Shown here piece by piece: positions 17,132 to 25,026 of a stretch of 64,000 nucleotides of DNA. The stretch is from positions 22,673 to 86,672 of IMG/VR virus record IMGVR_UViG_3300036884_000299. One strand, 5' to 3'. The notes beneath the pieces were generated by a model. It saw nothing but the letters and a program-made list of their open reading frames with translations, had not been told where the DNA came from and did no database searches. Both the position numbers and the translations under genes were made by a program. Source of the stretch: a virus. Position 1 is the first letter of the stretch, and every line of letters starts with the position of its first letter.

Positions 17132-17314
17132 ATGACACAAATGAAGGCATTTAGCATTGTAGAGACAGGTGGCTTAGCTAAAGACATCAATGATTTTATT
17201 GATGTTGGTAGGACTGCTACAGGATATGCTCATGTAGCGTTTGTAGATAGGGTAGAAGTACATCCTGCTGTTAATACTGCTTTTCTTGTTTATAGTGATT
17301 GTGATCCACGTTAA
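17132..17314 (+). CDS. Small hypothetical protein before a homing endonuclease
   Basis: Unrecognised 60-residue protein (MTQMKAFSIVETGG...) with AAGGAG before its ATG. It ends abruptly (SDCDPR). A second frame overlapping its 3' end stays open to 17411 and encodes a hydrophobic stretch, so this gene may be the truncated or frame-changed remnant of a longer one interrupted near the endonuclease. Confidence 0.5.
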   Translation: MTQMKAFSIVETGGLAKDINDFIDVGRTATGYAHVAFVDRVEVHPAVNTAFLVYSDCDPR

Positions 17315-17473
17315 TGAATGGGCAGCATTGATAAAAGATATCACTGCTAGAAGTAAGATGGAAGGACACCAGTTTAGTGACTGCTGGCTAAGAGTAGTTC
17401 GCTTAGTCTAACTTCCTTTTATACTAATTAATTACCCAGTTGCACTAACAACTTAAAAGGTAAAGGAACTACA

Positions 17474-18073
17474 ATGTATGGTATTATTTATTATGCTCTT
17501 AATATACTTAATAATAAAAGGTATATAGGGCAAACTGTAAGAGCTTTAGAAAAAAGAAAGTATTTTCATATTTATGAGTCTAAACACAAAAGATTAGATT
17601 ATCATTTTTATAGGGCTATTCGAGAATATGGGGAAAATTCTTTTATTTGGGGGGTATTAGAAGAAACAGAAACAAGAGAAAAACTTTTAGAAAGAGAAAT
17701 ATACTGGATAGCCTTTTATGACACCACAAATATAGATAAAGGTTATAATATGACTAACGGGGGAGATAATTATGGAATACCCACCCTAGAAGTAAGAAAA
17801 AGGATGGGAAGGTGTATGATAGGTAAAAAGAATCCTTTTTATGGTAGGAGGCACTCTTTAGCTACATTAAAAAGAATATCTAAAACTAAAAAAGAAAGAA
17901 AATGTGGAGTAAAATCTGTATTTTGTATTGAAACACAAGAAGTTTTCCCTTCTATTGATAAAGCTGCTATTAAATATGGTGTACACGCTAGTAATATTTG
18001 TATGGCATGTAAAAGAAAAATAAAGACTTCAGGAGGTTTTCATTGGGAATACTATAAAGAAAATAAAGACTAA
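17474..18073 (+). CDS. GIY-YIG homing endonuclease
   Basis: A 199-residue protein with the GIIYYALNILNNKRYIGQT block, the Arg/Glu catalytic pattern up to about residue 100, one NUMOD3-type repeat (KKNPFYGRRHSLATL) and a C-terminal NUMOD1-like segment ending WEYYKENKD. It is smaller than the GIY-YIG proteins at 4467 and 39743 but shares the same order of parts. GGTAAAGGA precedes the ATG. It lies 8 bases before the next coding region. Confidence 0.85.
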   Translation: MYGIIYYALNILNNKRYIGQTVRALEKRKYFHIYESKHKRLDYHFYRAIREYGENSFIWGVLEETETREKLLEREIYWIAFYDTTNIDKGYNMTNGGDNYGIPTLEVRKRMGRCMIGKKNPFYGRRHSLATLKRISKTKKERKCGVKSVFCIETQEVFPSIDKAAIKYGVHASNICMACKRKIKTSGGFHWEYYKENKD

Positions 18074-18076
18074 TTG
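18069..18076 (+). promoter_or_regulatory. Late-type motif ACTAATTG
   Basis: ACTAATTG overlaps the endonuclease stop and ends five bases before the ATG at 18082; there is no Shine-Dalgarno sequence. The spacing is two bases longer than in the other members of the set. Confidence 0.4.
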
Positions 18077-18081
18077 AGTAT

Positions 18082-20685
18082 ATGGAAGAATTTGATGAAT
18101 TTAGCCTTAGAGACCTTTCTAAGAGAAAAGATTTTGATTTAGCCTCTGCTACTACTCGGTGGTACTCAAAAGAAAGAACATCTATTGAGGGTGATGCACC
18201 AAAAAGTACGAAATTAATTGAAGTAAAATTAAATAAAGAGAAAAATACTATTGAGTGTTCTCTTCTTGTTACTGCTACGGAAAAGTATGGTCCCACCCAT
18301 ATATATAAATCTGTAAACCCTCAGAAAGATTTTGCTATAGAAAGAGACCCTTCAGGACTTTACACTATTTATATTTCTTTTTTGGGGTTAAATAAGTTAT
18401 ATGCTTTAGCAAAATCAAGACAGCAAAAAAAGAAATTTAATCCCCAAGATACTCGAAAATCTAATACTCCAGTAAACAACATCTCTATAGAGGAAATTAA
18501 GGCGTTCCTAACAGATACTGATTTTAAGATTTTTTGTGATGATGTTTCTTGGCAATATCAGGGGGCTAATTATAAATTATCACAGTTAGGGGGGGCTTTA
18601 TGGCCTACAAATATTCCTCCAACACATAAACATTTAGGTCCTGATGGTAAAACAAGAATGGGATGGCTGGATATTCACCCTATGAATAGTATTCTAACAA
18701 AGCATACATTAGAGTTTTTTGTTCATATTAAATTTTTCCTAAATCAAATAGCGGGGTCCGTGCTAAAACAAATTAGGAACCCTAATTTGCCAGGGGAATC
18801 AAACCCTACCCCTCCACCTACTGCTGCCCCAAAAGCCCCTATACCATCTCAAAATGGGCATGGGTCAAGTGTGAAGCCTATAGTAGATATAAACCCTACT
18901 GATACCCCTGTGAATCAGGCCAAGACACAAGCTTTACAGCAGAAAGACCCCGCACAGCAAATAATGGCTAATAGGACAGTTAATAGTCCTGTAAATCAAC
19001 AAATTCAGCAATCCCAAGCTTATCCTGGGAACCCCAATGAGAATCCGCAGCAGTATAATTTAGATAAAGAGGAAACACCTATGCCAGAAAGTACAGTTCA
19101 ATCACCTTATGGTCCTATGCTTATACAAGAAGTAGAGGGAAAGCAATATAGAACATGGTTTAATAATACTGTAGAGCACCTAAAACATCGTGTTTTAGAG
19201 TTAGACTCAAAATATGAGAACTATGAATTTGAGCTCCCTATGAAATTAAATGTAGATACACGAACTTCTCTCTATGAAAGCCTATCTAAACTCAAAGAAA
19301 TAGTTATCCAATTTGAGACGGGAGCTGAAGAACAACGCTATCAACAGATGATACAGGAGACATTGAATTTCATCAAAGAAAATAGCCCTGATATTATTAC
19401 CTTTGAGTCTACATTACTTGAATATTCTCATGCCCATATGTCTAAAGTATTGGCAGAAACTATTCAATTAGCATTTCCAATTTATAATAAGATTGTAGCT
19501 AATAGTAATAATTCTAATGATTTTACCCTTTCTTTAATCAAAAGAGATAGAAACCCCCTACATGAAATAGATTCTTTTCCTGGTAATAAAGAACAGACTG
19601 GTGAAGAGAATCCTGAAGAACCTAAAGGTAAGGCAGATATGGAAGACCCTAACAAGGGGTTGCCAGCTCCTCCAACCGAAGAAGATAATAAGGTTCCAGG
19701 TAAAAAATTAGTATGTGCCTTTGGTTCATTCAATCCTCCAACTAAACAACACTTTGAAATGCTGAAGAAAGTAAAAGCTACAGCAGACCACCAGCAGGCA
19801 GAGGCTATAGTGTTTTTACAAAGGGATAAGACATTTAGTGGTGATGAAGTTTCAGTGAAGCAAAGAGCACAAATAATAGAGGAGTTGACTAAAATAAAAT
19901 GCTGTTTTGATAAAGAAATTACTGATTTCAATGCTGCTATGGATTGGGCATATACCCACCATTATAATGAGGTAATGGTTATAGCTGGCTCTGATGAAAC
20001 TAAAGATATGCTAGAAATTGGTACTACCAACAAAGGACAGCATACTGCTCAGGGCTTCTTTGACTTTGAGCATTTTAGAGTAGCATCTTATGGTGGTAAT
20101 AATCCTGATAACTCTGAAGAGTCCATTGAGGCTGTAAATGCTATTATGAATAATGATGAACAAGGATTTCTAAAGGCTGTTGATTTACCTTATGTAAAAC
20201 AGCTAAAAAAACTATTTGCTATTTGTAGGTATGAATTACAGAATAAGATGGGGATGAATGAGAGTGCCCACCTCCAAGAAGCAAACCTCCAATTATTATA
20301 TAATATGTTGATAAATCCAAAGAAACAACAAGATTTAGTGGGATGGTATAATGATGGAACATTAGAAGGAAGACTTTTTCATGACCCAACCCCAACTAAT
20401 GGAACAGATAAGATTCCGTATAAACAGGCAATTAATATTTTCAAAAAGTTATATAAACCCACAAGAGATACAACAAATATTGGAAGAAACGAGGGTGGTG
20501 AGGAGCTTCAAACATATATATGTGGTATAATTAGATGGGCATTAATAAAATGCTATGGTAAAGAAGTATCTCCAGAGCAAATAGGTAAAGATTTAGATTA
20601 TGGTATAGTGAATACTACTGGTGGTATGGAAACAGCAGGGGAAACCTCAGATACTTCTCCAAAAGACCAGGGATTGAATTGGTAA
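18082..20685 (+). CDS. Large protein with nucleotidylyltransferase domain, probable virion protein
   Basis: An 867-residue protein. The N-terminal 250 residues are unrecognised; about 255-340 is a Pro/Gln-rich linker. Around residue 540 LVCAFGSFNPPTKQHFEM matches the (T/H)xxH-type nucleotide-binding start of cytidylyl/NMN adenylyltransferases, followed by FLQRDKTFSGDEVSVKQRAQ and MVIAGSDETKDM. That fold transfers nucleotides in NAD, CoA or phospholipid synthesis. The long linker and size suggest a structural or ejected protein carrying an enzyme, which is inference. Confidence 0.6.
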   Translation: MEEFDEFSLRDLSKRKDFDLASATTRWYSKERTSIEGDAPKSTKLIEVKLNKEKNTIECSLLVTATEKYGPTHIYKSVNPQKDFAIERDPSGLYTIYISFLGLNKLYALAKSRQQKKKFNPQDTRKSNTPVNNISIEEIKAFLTDTDFKIFCDDVSWQYQGANYKLSQLGGALWPTNIPPTHKHLGPDGKTRMGWLDIHPMNSILTKHTLEFFVHIKFFLNQIAGSVLKQIRNPNLPGESNPTPPPTAAPKAPIPSQNGHGSSVKPIVDINPTDTPVNQAKTQALQQKDPAQQIMANRTVNSPVNQQIQQSQAYPGNPNENPQQYNLDKEETPMPESTVQSPYGPMLIQEVEGKQYRTWFNNTVEHLKHRVLELDSKYENYEFELPMKLNVDTRTSLYESLSKLKEIVIQFETGAEEQRYQQMIQETLNFIKENSPDIITFESTLLEYSHAHMSKVLAETIQLAFPIYNKIVANSNNSNDFTLSLIKRDRNPLHEIDSFPGNKEQTGEENPEEPKGKADMEDPNKGLPAPPTEEDNKVPGKKLVCAFGSFNPPTKQHFEMLKKVKATADHQQAEAIVFLQRDKTFSGDEVSVKQRAQIIEELTKIKCCFDKEITDFNAAMDWAYTHHYNEVMVIAGSDETKDMLEIGTTNKGQHTAQGFFDFEHFRVASYGGNNPDNSEESIEAVNAIMNNDEQGFLKAVDLPYVKQLKKLFAICRYELQNKMGMNESAHLQEANLQLLYNMLINPKKQQDLVGWYNDGTLEGRLFHDPTPTNGTDKIPYKQAINIFKKLYKPTRDTTNIGRNEGGEELQTYICGIIRWALIKCYGKEVSPEQIGKDLDYGIVNTTGGMETAGETSDTSPKDQGLNW

Positions 20686-20687
20686 AT

Positions 20688-20960
20688 TTATTTCACCTTA
20701 AATAGTTCCTCCACTTCCAGTGAGCAGGTATACTTAGGATACTTTTTTACTTTGATACCATGGATTCTAGCAAGAAATTTAAGTCTGTTCCAACTGAGTA
20801 TATCATATAATAAGTTATTCACTTTCCATAATTTTTCTTTATAGACTTGTAAGTTCAACTTATAGTATATACTATTCTCATCGCCTAAATGATTATTTGA
20901 AACCATTTGATGAATACATTCCGTTGCCATTGTTTGTAGTATATTCCTAAAAAATTTCAT
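20688..20960 (-). CDS. Hypothetical protein
   Basis: A 90-residue protein starting MKFFRNILQTMATE; the ATG at 20960 has GGAGGAG six bases before it. Basic, helical, with Trp/Tyr-rich centre. Converges with the large plus-strand gene, only 2 bases between stops, and no terminator is evident there. Confidence 0.5.
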   Translation of the reverse strand: MKFFRNILQTMATECIHQMVSNNHLGDENSIYYKLNLQVYKEKLWKVNNLLYDILSWNRLKFLARIHGIKVKKYPKYTCSLEVEELFKVK

Positions 20961-20970
20961 ATTCTCCTCC

Positions 20971-21204
20971 TCACTCATCATAATCTAGTAACTGGGGATT
21001 CTTCTCCAGTTCATCTAAAGAAATCTCAGTCAAGTGGTAGTAATCAATTTGAGGTAGAAATGCTTCTTCCTCATATTGAAAGCCCCACTTATCACCAATG
21101 ATATTATAGAGAGTAGTTCTTGTTTCATTGCATGTTCCAGCAATCTTCACAAATCTACTCTTCAAGAGAGGCTGCTTGAACATAAATCTAAAATACCAGT
21201 TCAT
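20971..21204 (-). CDS. Hypothetical protein
   Basis: A 77-residue protein starting MNWYFRFMFKQPLLKS, with GGAGGG before the ATG at 21204. No motif recognised. It has its own promoter directly upstream and its 3' end adjoins the next small gene. Confidence 0.5.
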   Translation of the reverse strand: MNWYFRFMFKQPLLKSRFVKIAGTCNETRTTLYNIIGDKWGFQYEEEAFLPQIDYYHLTEISLDELEKNPQLLDYDE

Positions 21205-21220
21205 ATTCCCTCCTATAAGA

Positions 21221-21249
21221 AGTATACTACCTATAAAGGTAAATATCAA
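21221..21249 (-). promoter_or_regulatory. Promoter for 21204 leftward
   Basis: TTGATA (21249-21244), 17 bases, TATACT (21226-21221) on the minus strand, just upstream of GGAGGG and the ATG. Confidence 0.7.
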
Positions 21250-21252
21250 GAA

Positions 21253-21630
21253 TTATCCTGATAAATTTTGTATTAGTTCAGGGAAGGGGTATATTATACC
21301 TTTTGGAAGTATCACCTGCATTGCTTGAGCCCCTACTCTGTTTTGAGTATGAAAATATACTTTAGTATTATTAAACTCTTCATGAGCTTGGAGGAATTCT
21401 GCTATGCGGGTACCTACATTAGAATCATCAGAACTAACATAGACTCTACCACCTAAGTCATGATCAAGGAAAATAAAATCAATATGGATACCTTCTTTTA
21501 AGATATACTCTAAAGTTTTTTTACCCTGTTCTACATCTTTAGCAATGTAAAGAGTATGATTTTGTAGCTTCTCTTGAAATAAGGGTATTCTATAGTTGCT
21601 AGGGTCGTCCTCTAAAATAAATACATTCAC
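21253..21630 (-). CDS. Cyclic-phosphate processing receiver-domain (cREC-like) protein
   Basis: A 125-residue receiver-fold protein. NVFILEDDPSN carries the acidic pocket and IDFIFLDHDLGG replaces the usual phospho-Asp loop with the DHD pattern of the cREC family, with FHTQNRVGAQAMQ later. cREC proteins are predicted to process 2',3'-cyclic phosphate RNA ends and occur near RNA-repair genes; here RtcB is 5 kb away in the same leftward block. Start: GTG at 21630 with GGAGAG before it, overlapping the previous stop by one base (TAGTG). Confidence 0.6.
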   Translation of the reverse strand: MNVFILEDDPSNYRIPLFQEKLQNHTLYIAKDVEQGKKTLEYILKEGIHIDFIFLDHDLGGRVYVSSDDSNVGTRIAEFLQAHEEFNNTKVYFHTQNRVGAQAMQVILPKGIIYPFPELIQNLSG

Positions 21631-21782
21631 TATTCTCTCCACTCAGGATGATTGTAAGGAGTTGCTATTTTGGAAACCTCTCCTGGCTGCCTTTCTATTA
21701 ATATATCTTTAGGATATAAGTCCTCTATACTCAGTTCCCCTGATTCAATAAGGAATTTTAAGTTTCTCTCATCATCATTCAT
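21630..21782 (-). CDS. Small acidic protein
   Basis: A 50-residue frame starting MNDDERNLKFLIESG, with AAGGAG before the ATG at 21782 and its TAG joined to the GTG of the next gene. The tight coupling to the cREC-like gene suggests a shared function, but no family is recognised. Confidence 0.55.
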   Translation of the reverse strand: MNDDERNLKFLIESGELSIEDLYPKDILIERQPGEVSKIATPYNHPEWRE

Positions 21783-21793
21783 AGTATTTCTCC

Positions 21794-22003
21794 TTAGTTT
21801 TCATCCACAAAATTAAAAGAACATAATGTAGTATTACACATAGTGAGTATCTTCAGTAAATCTGGGGGCATTTGTGATGCTTGAGGATCAGAAATAAGAT
21901 CATTCAAGCTTTGTTTTACATTTATTAATTTTAGTAGAGCTTCTGGCACTTCGCTAAACTGAGCTTCTATTACTTTTTTCTGAACCTCTACAACATCACT
22001 CAT
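21794..22003 (-). CDS. Small helical protein
   Basis: Unrecognised 69-residue, largely helical acidic protein (MSDVVEVQKKVIEAQ...). Its ATG overlaps the stop of the gene before it (ATGA). Confidence 0.5.
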   Translation of the reverse strand: MSDVVEVQKKVIEAQFSEVPEALLKLINVKQSLNDLISDPQASQMPPDLLKILTMCNTTLCSFNFVDEN

Positions 22004-22308
22004 ATTATGTTTCCTCTGCTCTTTGCTTTTGCTATAGCTTCTTGTGCCAATTGATATGCTTTATTAAGCCCCTTATTCCCATCAGTTTTCATTGCCTTTA
22101 CAAATGCCCTACACGCATCATATAATTCTATTGAAGCAGCCATCAGATAGGCATTATCCCAACCCTCCTCTGATTTTTCATTATCCACCTCAATACAGAC
22201 TTCTGCTAATGCCGCCCATTCAGGACTATGTATGCCTACATACCCTTCCCTCTGGCCTTCATAGCTATCCCCTACCCACCATTTTCCAACAGTATGTTTA
22301 TTTTTCAT
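22000..22308 (-). CDS. Hypothetical protein
   Basis: A 102-residue protein starting MKNKHTVGKWWVGDSYEG, chosen because GGGAGG is six bases before this ATG. The N-terminus, with a short W-rich strand pair, and the C-terminal helices (ACRAFVKAMK) resemble small phage proteins that are widespread but uncharacterised. It overlaps the end of the deformylase gene by 11 bases. Confidence 0.55.
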   Translation of the reverse strand: MKNKHTVGKWWVGDSYEGQREGYVGIHSPEWAALAEVCIEVDNEKSEEGWDNAYLMAASIELYDACRAFVKAMKTDGNKGLNKAYQLAQEAIAKAKSRGNII

Positions 22309-22747
22309 GTTTAACCTCCCAATTATAATACTTGATAAATAGAATTCCGTCAAGATGGTCATATTCATGTTGGATTACCCGTGCTAACATACCTGATGCC
22401 CACATACCCTGTTTTTTATTTTCCTCGTCATAATACTCAATCATTATCCCTTCCGGCCTTTCTACAGGAAAATAGATTCCAGGAAAAGACAGACAGCCTT
22501 CCTCCATGCTACAAGTCATAGCAGAGATAGATGTTATTTTAGGGTTTATGAATATTCTTTTTTTATCTCCCACTACGTCTGTAATAAATAAACGTAGTGA
22601 AACTCCTACTTGAGGAGCAGCCAAACCTATTCCTCCTTTATCTAAAACTTCAAACATGTCTGATACCAGTTTAGGGATTACAGTAAAGTCTGTAACCTCT
22701 TTAGCTTTACGAGTTAGAATTTCATTACCAAATGTAAGTATTTCCAT
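22298..22747 (-). CDS. def: Peptide deformylase
   Basis: A 149-residue metalloenzyme that removes the N-formyl group from nascent proteins. All three family motifs are intact: GIGLAAPQVG (I), EGCLSFPG with the metal-binding Cys (II) and QHEYDHLDG with the two His ligands and catalytic Glu (III). It is close to the length of phage deformylases. No Shine-Dalgarno site precedes the ATG; instead the late-type octamer ACTAAATA ends three bases upstream inside the previous gene's stop region. Confidence 0.93.
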   Translation of the reverse strand: MEILTFGNEILTRKAKEVTDFTVIPKLVSDMFEVLDKGGIGLAAPQVGVSLRLFITDVVGDKKRIFINPKITSISAMTCSMEEGCLSFPGIYFPVERPEGIMIEYYDEENKKQGMWASGMLARVIQHEYDHLDGILFIKYYNWEVKHEK

Positions 22748-22749
22748 AG

Positions 22750-22929
22750 TTATTTAGTCATGCCCCACTTCTCTTCCTGTGTTACCTGCTTATAATACTT
22801 ATAACTAGAGCATGCCAAATTTCCCATTTTTAAGTTCTTTATGCATTCAGCAGCATAATTAGGATCATCCTGATACATACAGTCTACATAGAGAAAACCA
22901 CAAGTAGAACAGGGATTAGGTGTATTCAT
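22750..22929 (-). CDS. Cysteine-rich small protein
   Basis: A 59-residue protein starting MNTPNPCSTCGFLYVDC; the ATG at 22929 has GAGGAGG upstream. Six cysteines (CSTC, a later C, AAEC, ACSS) suggest metal binding. The last codons ATG-ACT-AAA-TAA overlap the late-type motif that serves the deformylase gene. Confidence 0.55.
   Translation of the reverse strand: MNTPNPCSTCGFLYVDCMYQDDPNYAAECIKNLKMGNLACSSYKYYKQVTQEEKWGMTK
22751..22758 (-). promoter_or_regulatory. Late-type motif ACTAAATA before peptide deformylase
   Basis: ACTAAATA on the minus strand, ending three bases before the ATG at 22747; part of the fixed-spacing set. Confidence 0.5.
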
Positions 22930-22930
22930 A

Positions 22931-23338
22931 TCAATAATCCTCCTCTTCTGTATAATCAACAGGATAGATGAAGTCATTCAATGTTTCCTCTACTAGCTTT
23001 ATCTTTTTGAGACTAGGATTCTCTTCCTTCAGTTTCTTCTCTATACCATACAGATTATCCCCTATGGACCCTATGAATATGCCAGGACGATGAAGTTGAA
23101 TGGTAAGAATACCATCATCTTCATTAAACTGAAATCGAGTTATACCTAGCATAAGTATATCTTTATCAGCTTTAGCATAAGCAGAATGATACTGATTTAT
23201 TTGAGCATAAGTAAGAGTGCCTTCTGGAACTGACTCAAAGTTAGGCATATACTTGTCTAAATAAAAATAACCAAACTCCCTCAATAGGACCTTCTCTGTC
23301 CCAGTATAGCGCCCTGGTTTAACTTCTTTGATTTCCAT
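22931..23338 (-). CDS. Hypothetical protein with KH-like C-terminal segment
   Basis: A 135-residue protein. The segment LTIQLHRPGIFIGSIGDN followed by LYGIEKKLKEE resembles the RPGxxIGxxG core of type II KH domains as in ribosomal protein S3, which bind single-stranded RNA. The N-terminal half is unrecognised. The RNA-binding call rests only on this short similarity. Confidence 0.5.
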   Translation of the reverse strand: MEIKEVKPGRYTGTEKVLLREFGYFYLDKYMPNFESVPEGTLTYAQINQYHSAYAKADKDILMLGITRFQFNEDDGILTIQLHRPGIFIGSIGDNLYGIEKKLKEENPSLKKIKLVEETLNDFIYPVDYTEEEDY

Positions 23339-23349
23339 TTCTTTTCTCC

Positions 23350-23604
23350 TTATAGATTAAACTGAAGTCCTTTAGTGATAATACTACTATCCTCTTCTCT
23401 TGATTCTACTCCAAGCCCTGTTGATTCTCCATAACAAAGAGCCCTTAAACAAAGATTCTTACAGTCATCTTCGTAGGTATCAAAATTTACAAACCCAGCA
23501 GAAATTACTTGAAACCCTAAAGTAGTATGAGGCATAAAAATAGGAATGAGAACAAAAGTGTCATTTTCATTCATTACATACTTCATTTTCATTTTCACTT
23601 GCAT
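23350..23604 (-). CDS. Hypothetical protein
   Basis: Unrecognised 84-residue protein, basic start then strand-rich, with several Cys in the middle. AAGGAG precedes the ATG. It lies in a row of small leftward genes spaced by about a dozen bases. Confidence 0.5.
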   Translation of the reverse strand: MQVKMKMKYVMNENDTFVLIPIFMPHTTLGFQVISAGFVNFDTYEDDCKNLCLRALCYGESTGLGVESREEDSSIITKGLQFNL

Positions 23605-23616
23605 TTTCTTTTCTCC

Positions 23617-23817
23617 TTATATCCAAACTTTTCTAACTATATGCCCAGGGTATTTTGTTTGTGCATTCTCAAGATTCCAAGCAATAAAATACCTCTTCTT
23701 TCCCTGAAGATAGACTTCATAGATTTTTTTATGTTCTTTGATGGCATATAAAACCCCTATAAAGTCTATCTTCATTTCTTTAGTAAATATTCTGTGAAAC
23801 AGAAAGTGCAACATCAT
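23617..23817 (-). CDS. Small basic protein
   Basis: Unrecognised 66-residue basic aromatic protein. It begins within the last codons of the AAA ATPase gene (ATGA overlap) and is therefore probably co-translated with it. Confidence 0.5.
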   Translation of the reverse strand: MMLHFLFHRIFTKEMKIDFIGVLYAIKEHKKIYEVYLQGKKRYFIAWNLENAQTKYPGHIVRKVWI

Positions 23818-24725
23818 ACAACTCCATTAAGTGCAGCTAACTTCCAGTGGCCATCAGTGCGCTTATCCTGATAATCCAGAAAGCAATCTATCGACACGTT
23901 GTAGAAGAGATTGAAGTCCACCCTGGGGAACGAGGCAAGATTAGAAGCGAAGAAGTTGTAAACCTCTATCCTCACCGAAAGGGGAATCTCCTTCATGAAG
24001 GTTCCAAACTTGCTCTTGATATAGTCTAGAACCTGCATCTTAGAGGTATTGAAACCCATGATTTTGCAGCGGGACTGAATAGCAGCGTCCAATCTACACT
24101 TGTTAGAGATGAAGATAATGGAGGAGGTGAACTCGAAGTTCTCAGGAAGCTTGTCTCCCTTCGTCCTCTTGGTTCCGTCCATCCAGGTAATAGTCCTTAC
24201 AGGCTTGTTCTGGAGTGCTATCTTCAATACGTCTACCTGGGTTTGGGTCTTGAACACAGAGTCAAAGTCGTCAAATATCAGTACCTTACCTTCCCTGTTA
24301 TTGTAGAGAATCTTAGCAAGTTCATAGCTACCTTTAACTCCACCAGAGAAGTACTGATACTTGTCATTGGTCTTGGGAAGAAGCTTCTCCACTGTCAATG
24401 TCTTGCCTATTCCAGGCTCTCCATGAACGTAGAGAGCTTTAAGAATTCCGCTGTCCACTATCTTCACATACCTCTCCAAAAGGTCAAACTGCTCAGTGAG
24501 GCTCAGAAGGTTTTCCTTCTTGACGGGAGCTTCAGGAGCCTCGAAGGTATGGAGAAAAGAGACGTAGGACACTTCTTTCTTTCCAGTCATTTGAGCCCAA
24601 TCCCGATAGAGATTGTAAGCGCTCATTATAGAAGTGTCAGTAAAGTCCACATGGGAGTTGGCAATTTTGAACTGCTCAACAGCCTCAGATACAAAAGGCT
24701 TCCTACCCATTCCAACAGTATTCAT
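23814..24725 (-). CDS. AAA-type ATPase
   Basis: A 303-residue P-loop ATPase. Walker A is LYVHGEPGIGKT, Walker B KVLIFDDFD, and a sensor-1-like SSIIFISNK is followed by an R-containing LDAAIQSRCK. The start at 24725 has AAGGAG upstream. Codon use is visibly richer in G and C at third positions than in the small neighbouring genes, a trait shared with the DUF932-like gene next to it. Phage AAA proteins of this size are often helicase-loader or clamp-type motors; no specific job can be assigned. Confidence 0.75.
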   Translation of the reverse strand: MNTVGMGRKPFVSEAVEQFKIANSHVDFTDTSIMSAYNLYRDWAQMTGKKEVSYVSFLHTFEAPEAPVKKENLLSLTEQFDLLERYVKIVDSGILKALYVHGEPGIGKTLTVEKLLPKTNDKYQYFSGGVKGSYELAKILYNNREGKVLIFDDFDSVFKTQTQVDVLKIALQNKPVRTITWMDGTKRTKGDKLPENFEFTSSIIFISNKCRLDAAIQSRCKIMGFNTSKMQVLDYIKSKFGTFMKEIPLSVRIEVYNFFASNLASFPRVDFNLFYNVSIDCFLDYQDKRTDGHWKLAALNGVV

Positions 24726-24752
24726 ACACTCTCCTTCATCTAAGCTAATAAT

Positions 24753-24781
24753 AATATACATCTTATTAGGAAGGGTGTCAA
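24753..24781 (-). promoter_or_regulatory. Promoter of the AAA ATPase gene
   Basis: TTGACA (24781-24776), 17 bases, TATATT (24758-24753) on the minus strand. Confidence 0.75.
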
Positions 24782-24799
24782 TATAATTCGTATTATTTT

Positions 24800-24976
24800 T
24801 TATTGTTTCACGACGATTTTAAATCTCCTTGACATAATAAGAAAAAAGGGATTAATATACCCTCGTTCTATCAATTCATCCAGTTTATTATTTTCCTGTT
24901 TGGTGATCATAAGAGGATAATGACTATCAACAGCTTCATATATCTTGTCTTTGAATTTTTTGTCTTCTGTTGTCAT
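24800..24976 (-). CDS. Small hypothetical protein
   Basis: A 58-residue frame starting MTTEDKKFKDKIYEAVD, with AAGGAG before the ATG at 24976. Helical N-terminus and basic C-terminus (FKIVVKQ). It follows the terminator after the DUF932-like gene, so it may be read by residual read-through. Confidence 0.5.
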   Translation of the reverse strand: MTTEDKKFKDKIYEAVDSHYPLMITKQENNKLDELIERGYINPFFLIMSRRFKIVVKQ

Positions 24977-24987
24977 ATTATTCTCCT

Positions 24988-25016
24988 TAAAAAATAGGGG
25001 AAGTTTCCTCCCCCTT
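24988..25016 (-). terminator. Intrinsic terminator after the DUF932-like gene
   Basis: On the minus strand GGGGA-GG-aaa-CT-TCCCC folds into a stem followed by TATTTTTT, 11 bases after the stop codon at 25027. Confidence 0.75.
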
Positions 25017-25026
25017 TATACTTACT

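Noticed and set aside
24243-24743. Plus-strand frame opposite the AAA ATPase
   Set aside because: The opposite strand carries clear Walker motifs; the plus frame reads as random Ser/Leu-rich sequence.
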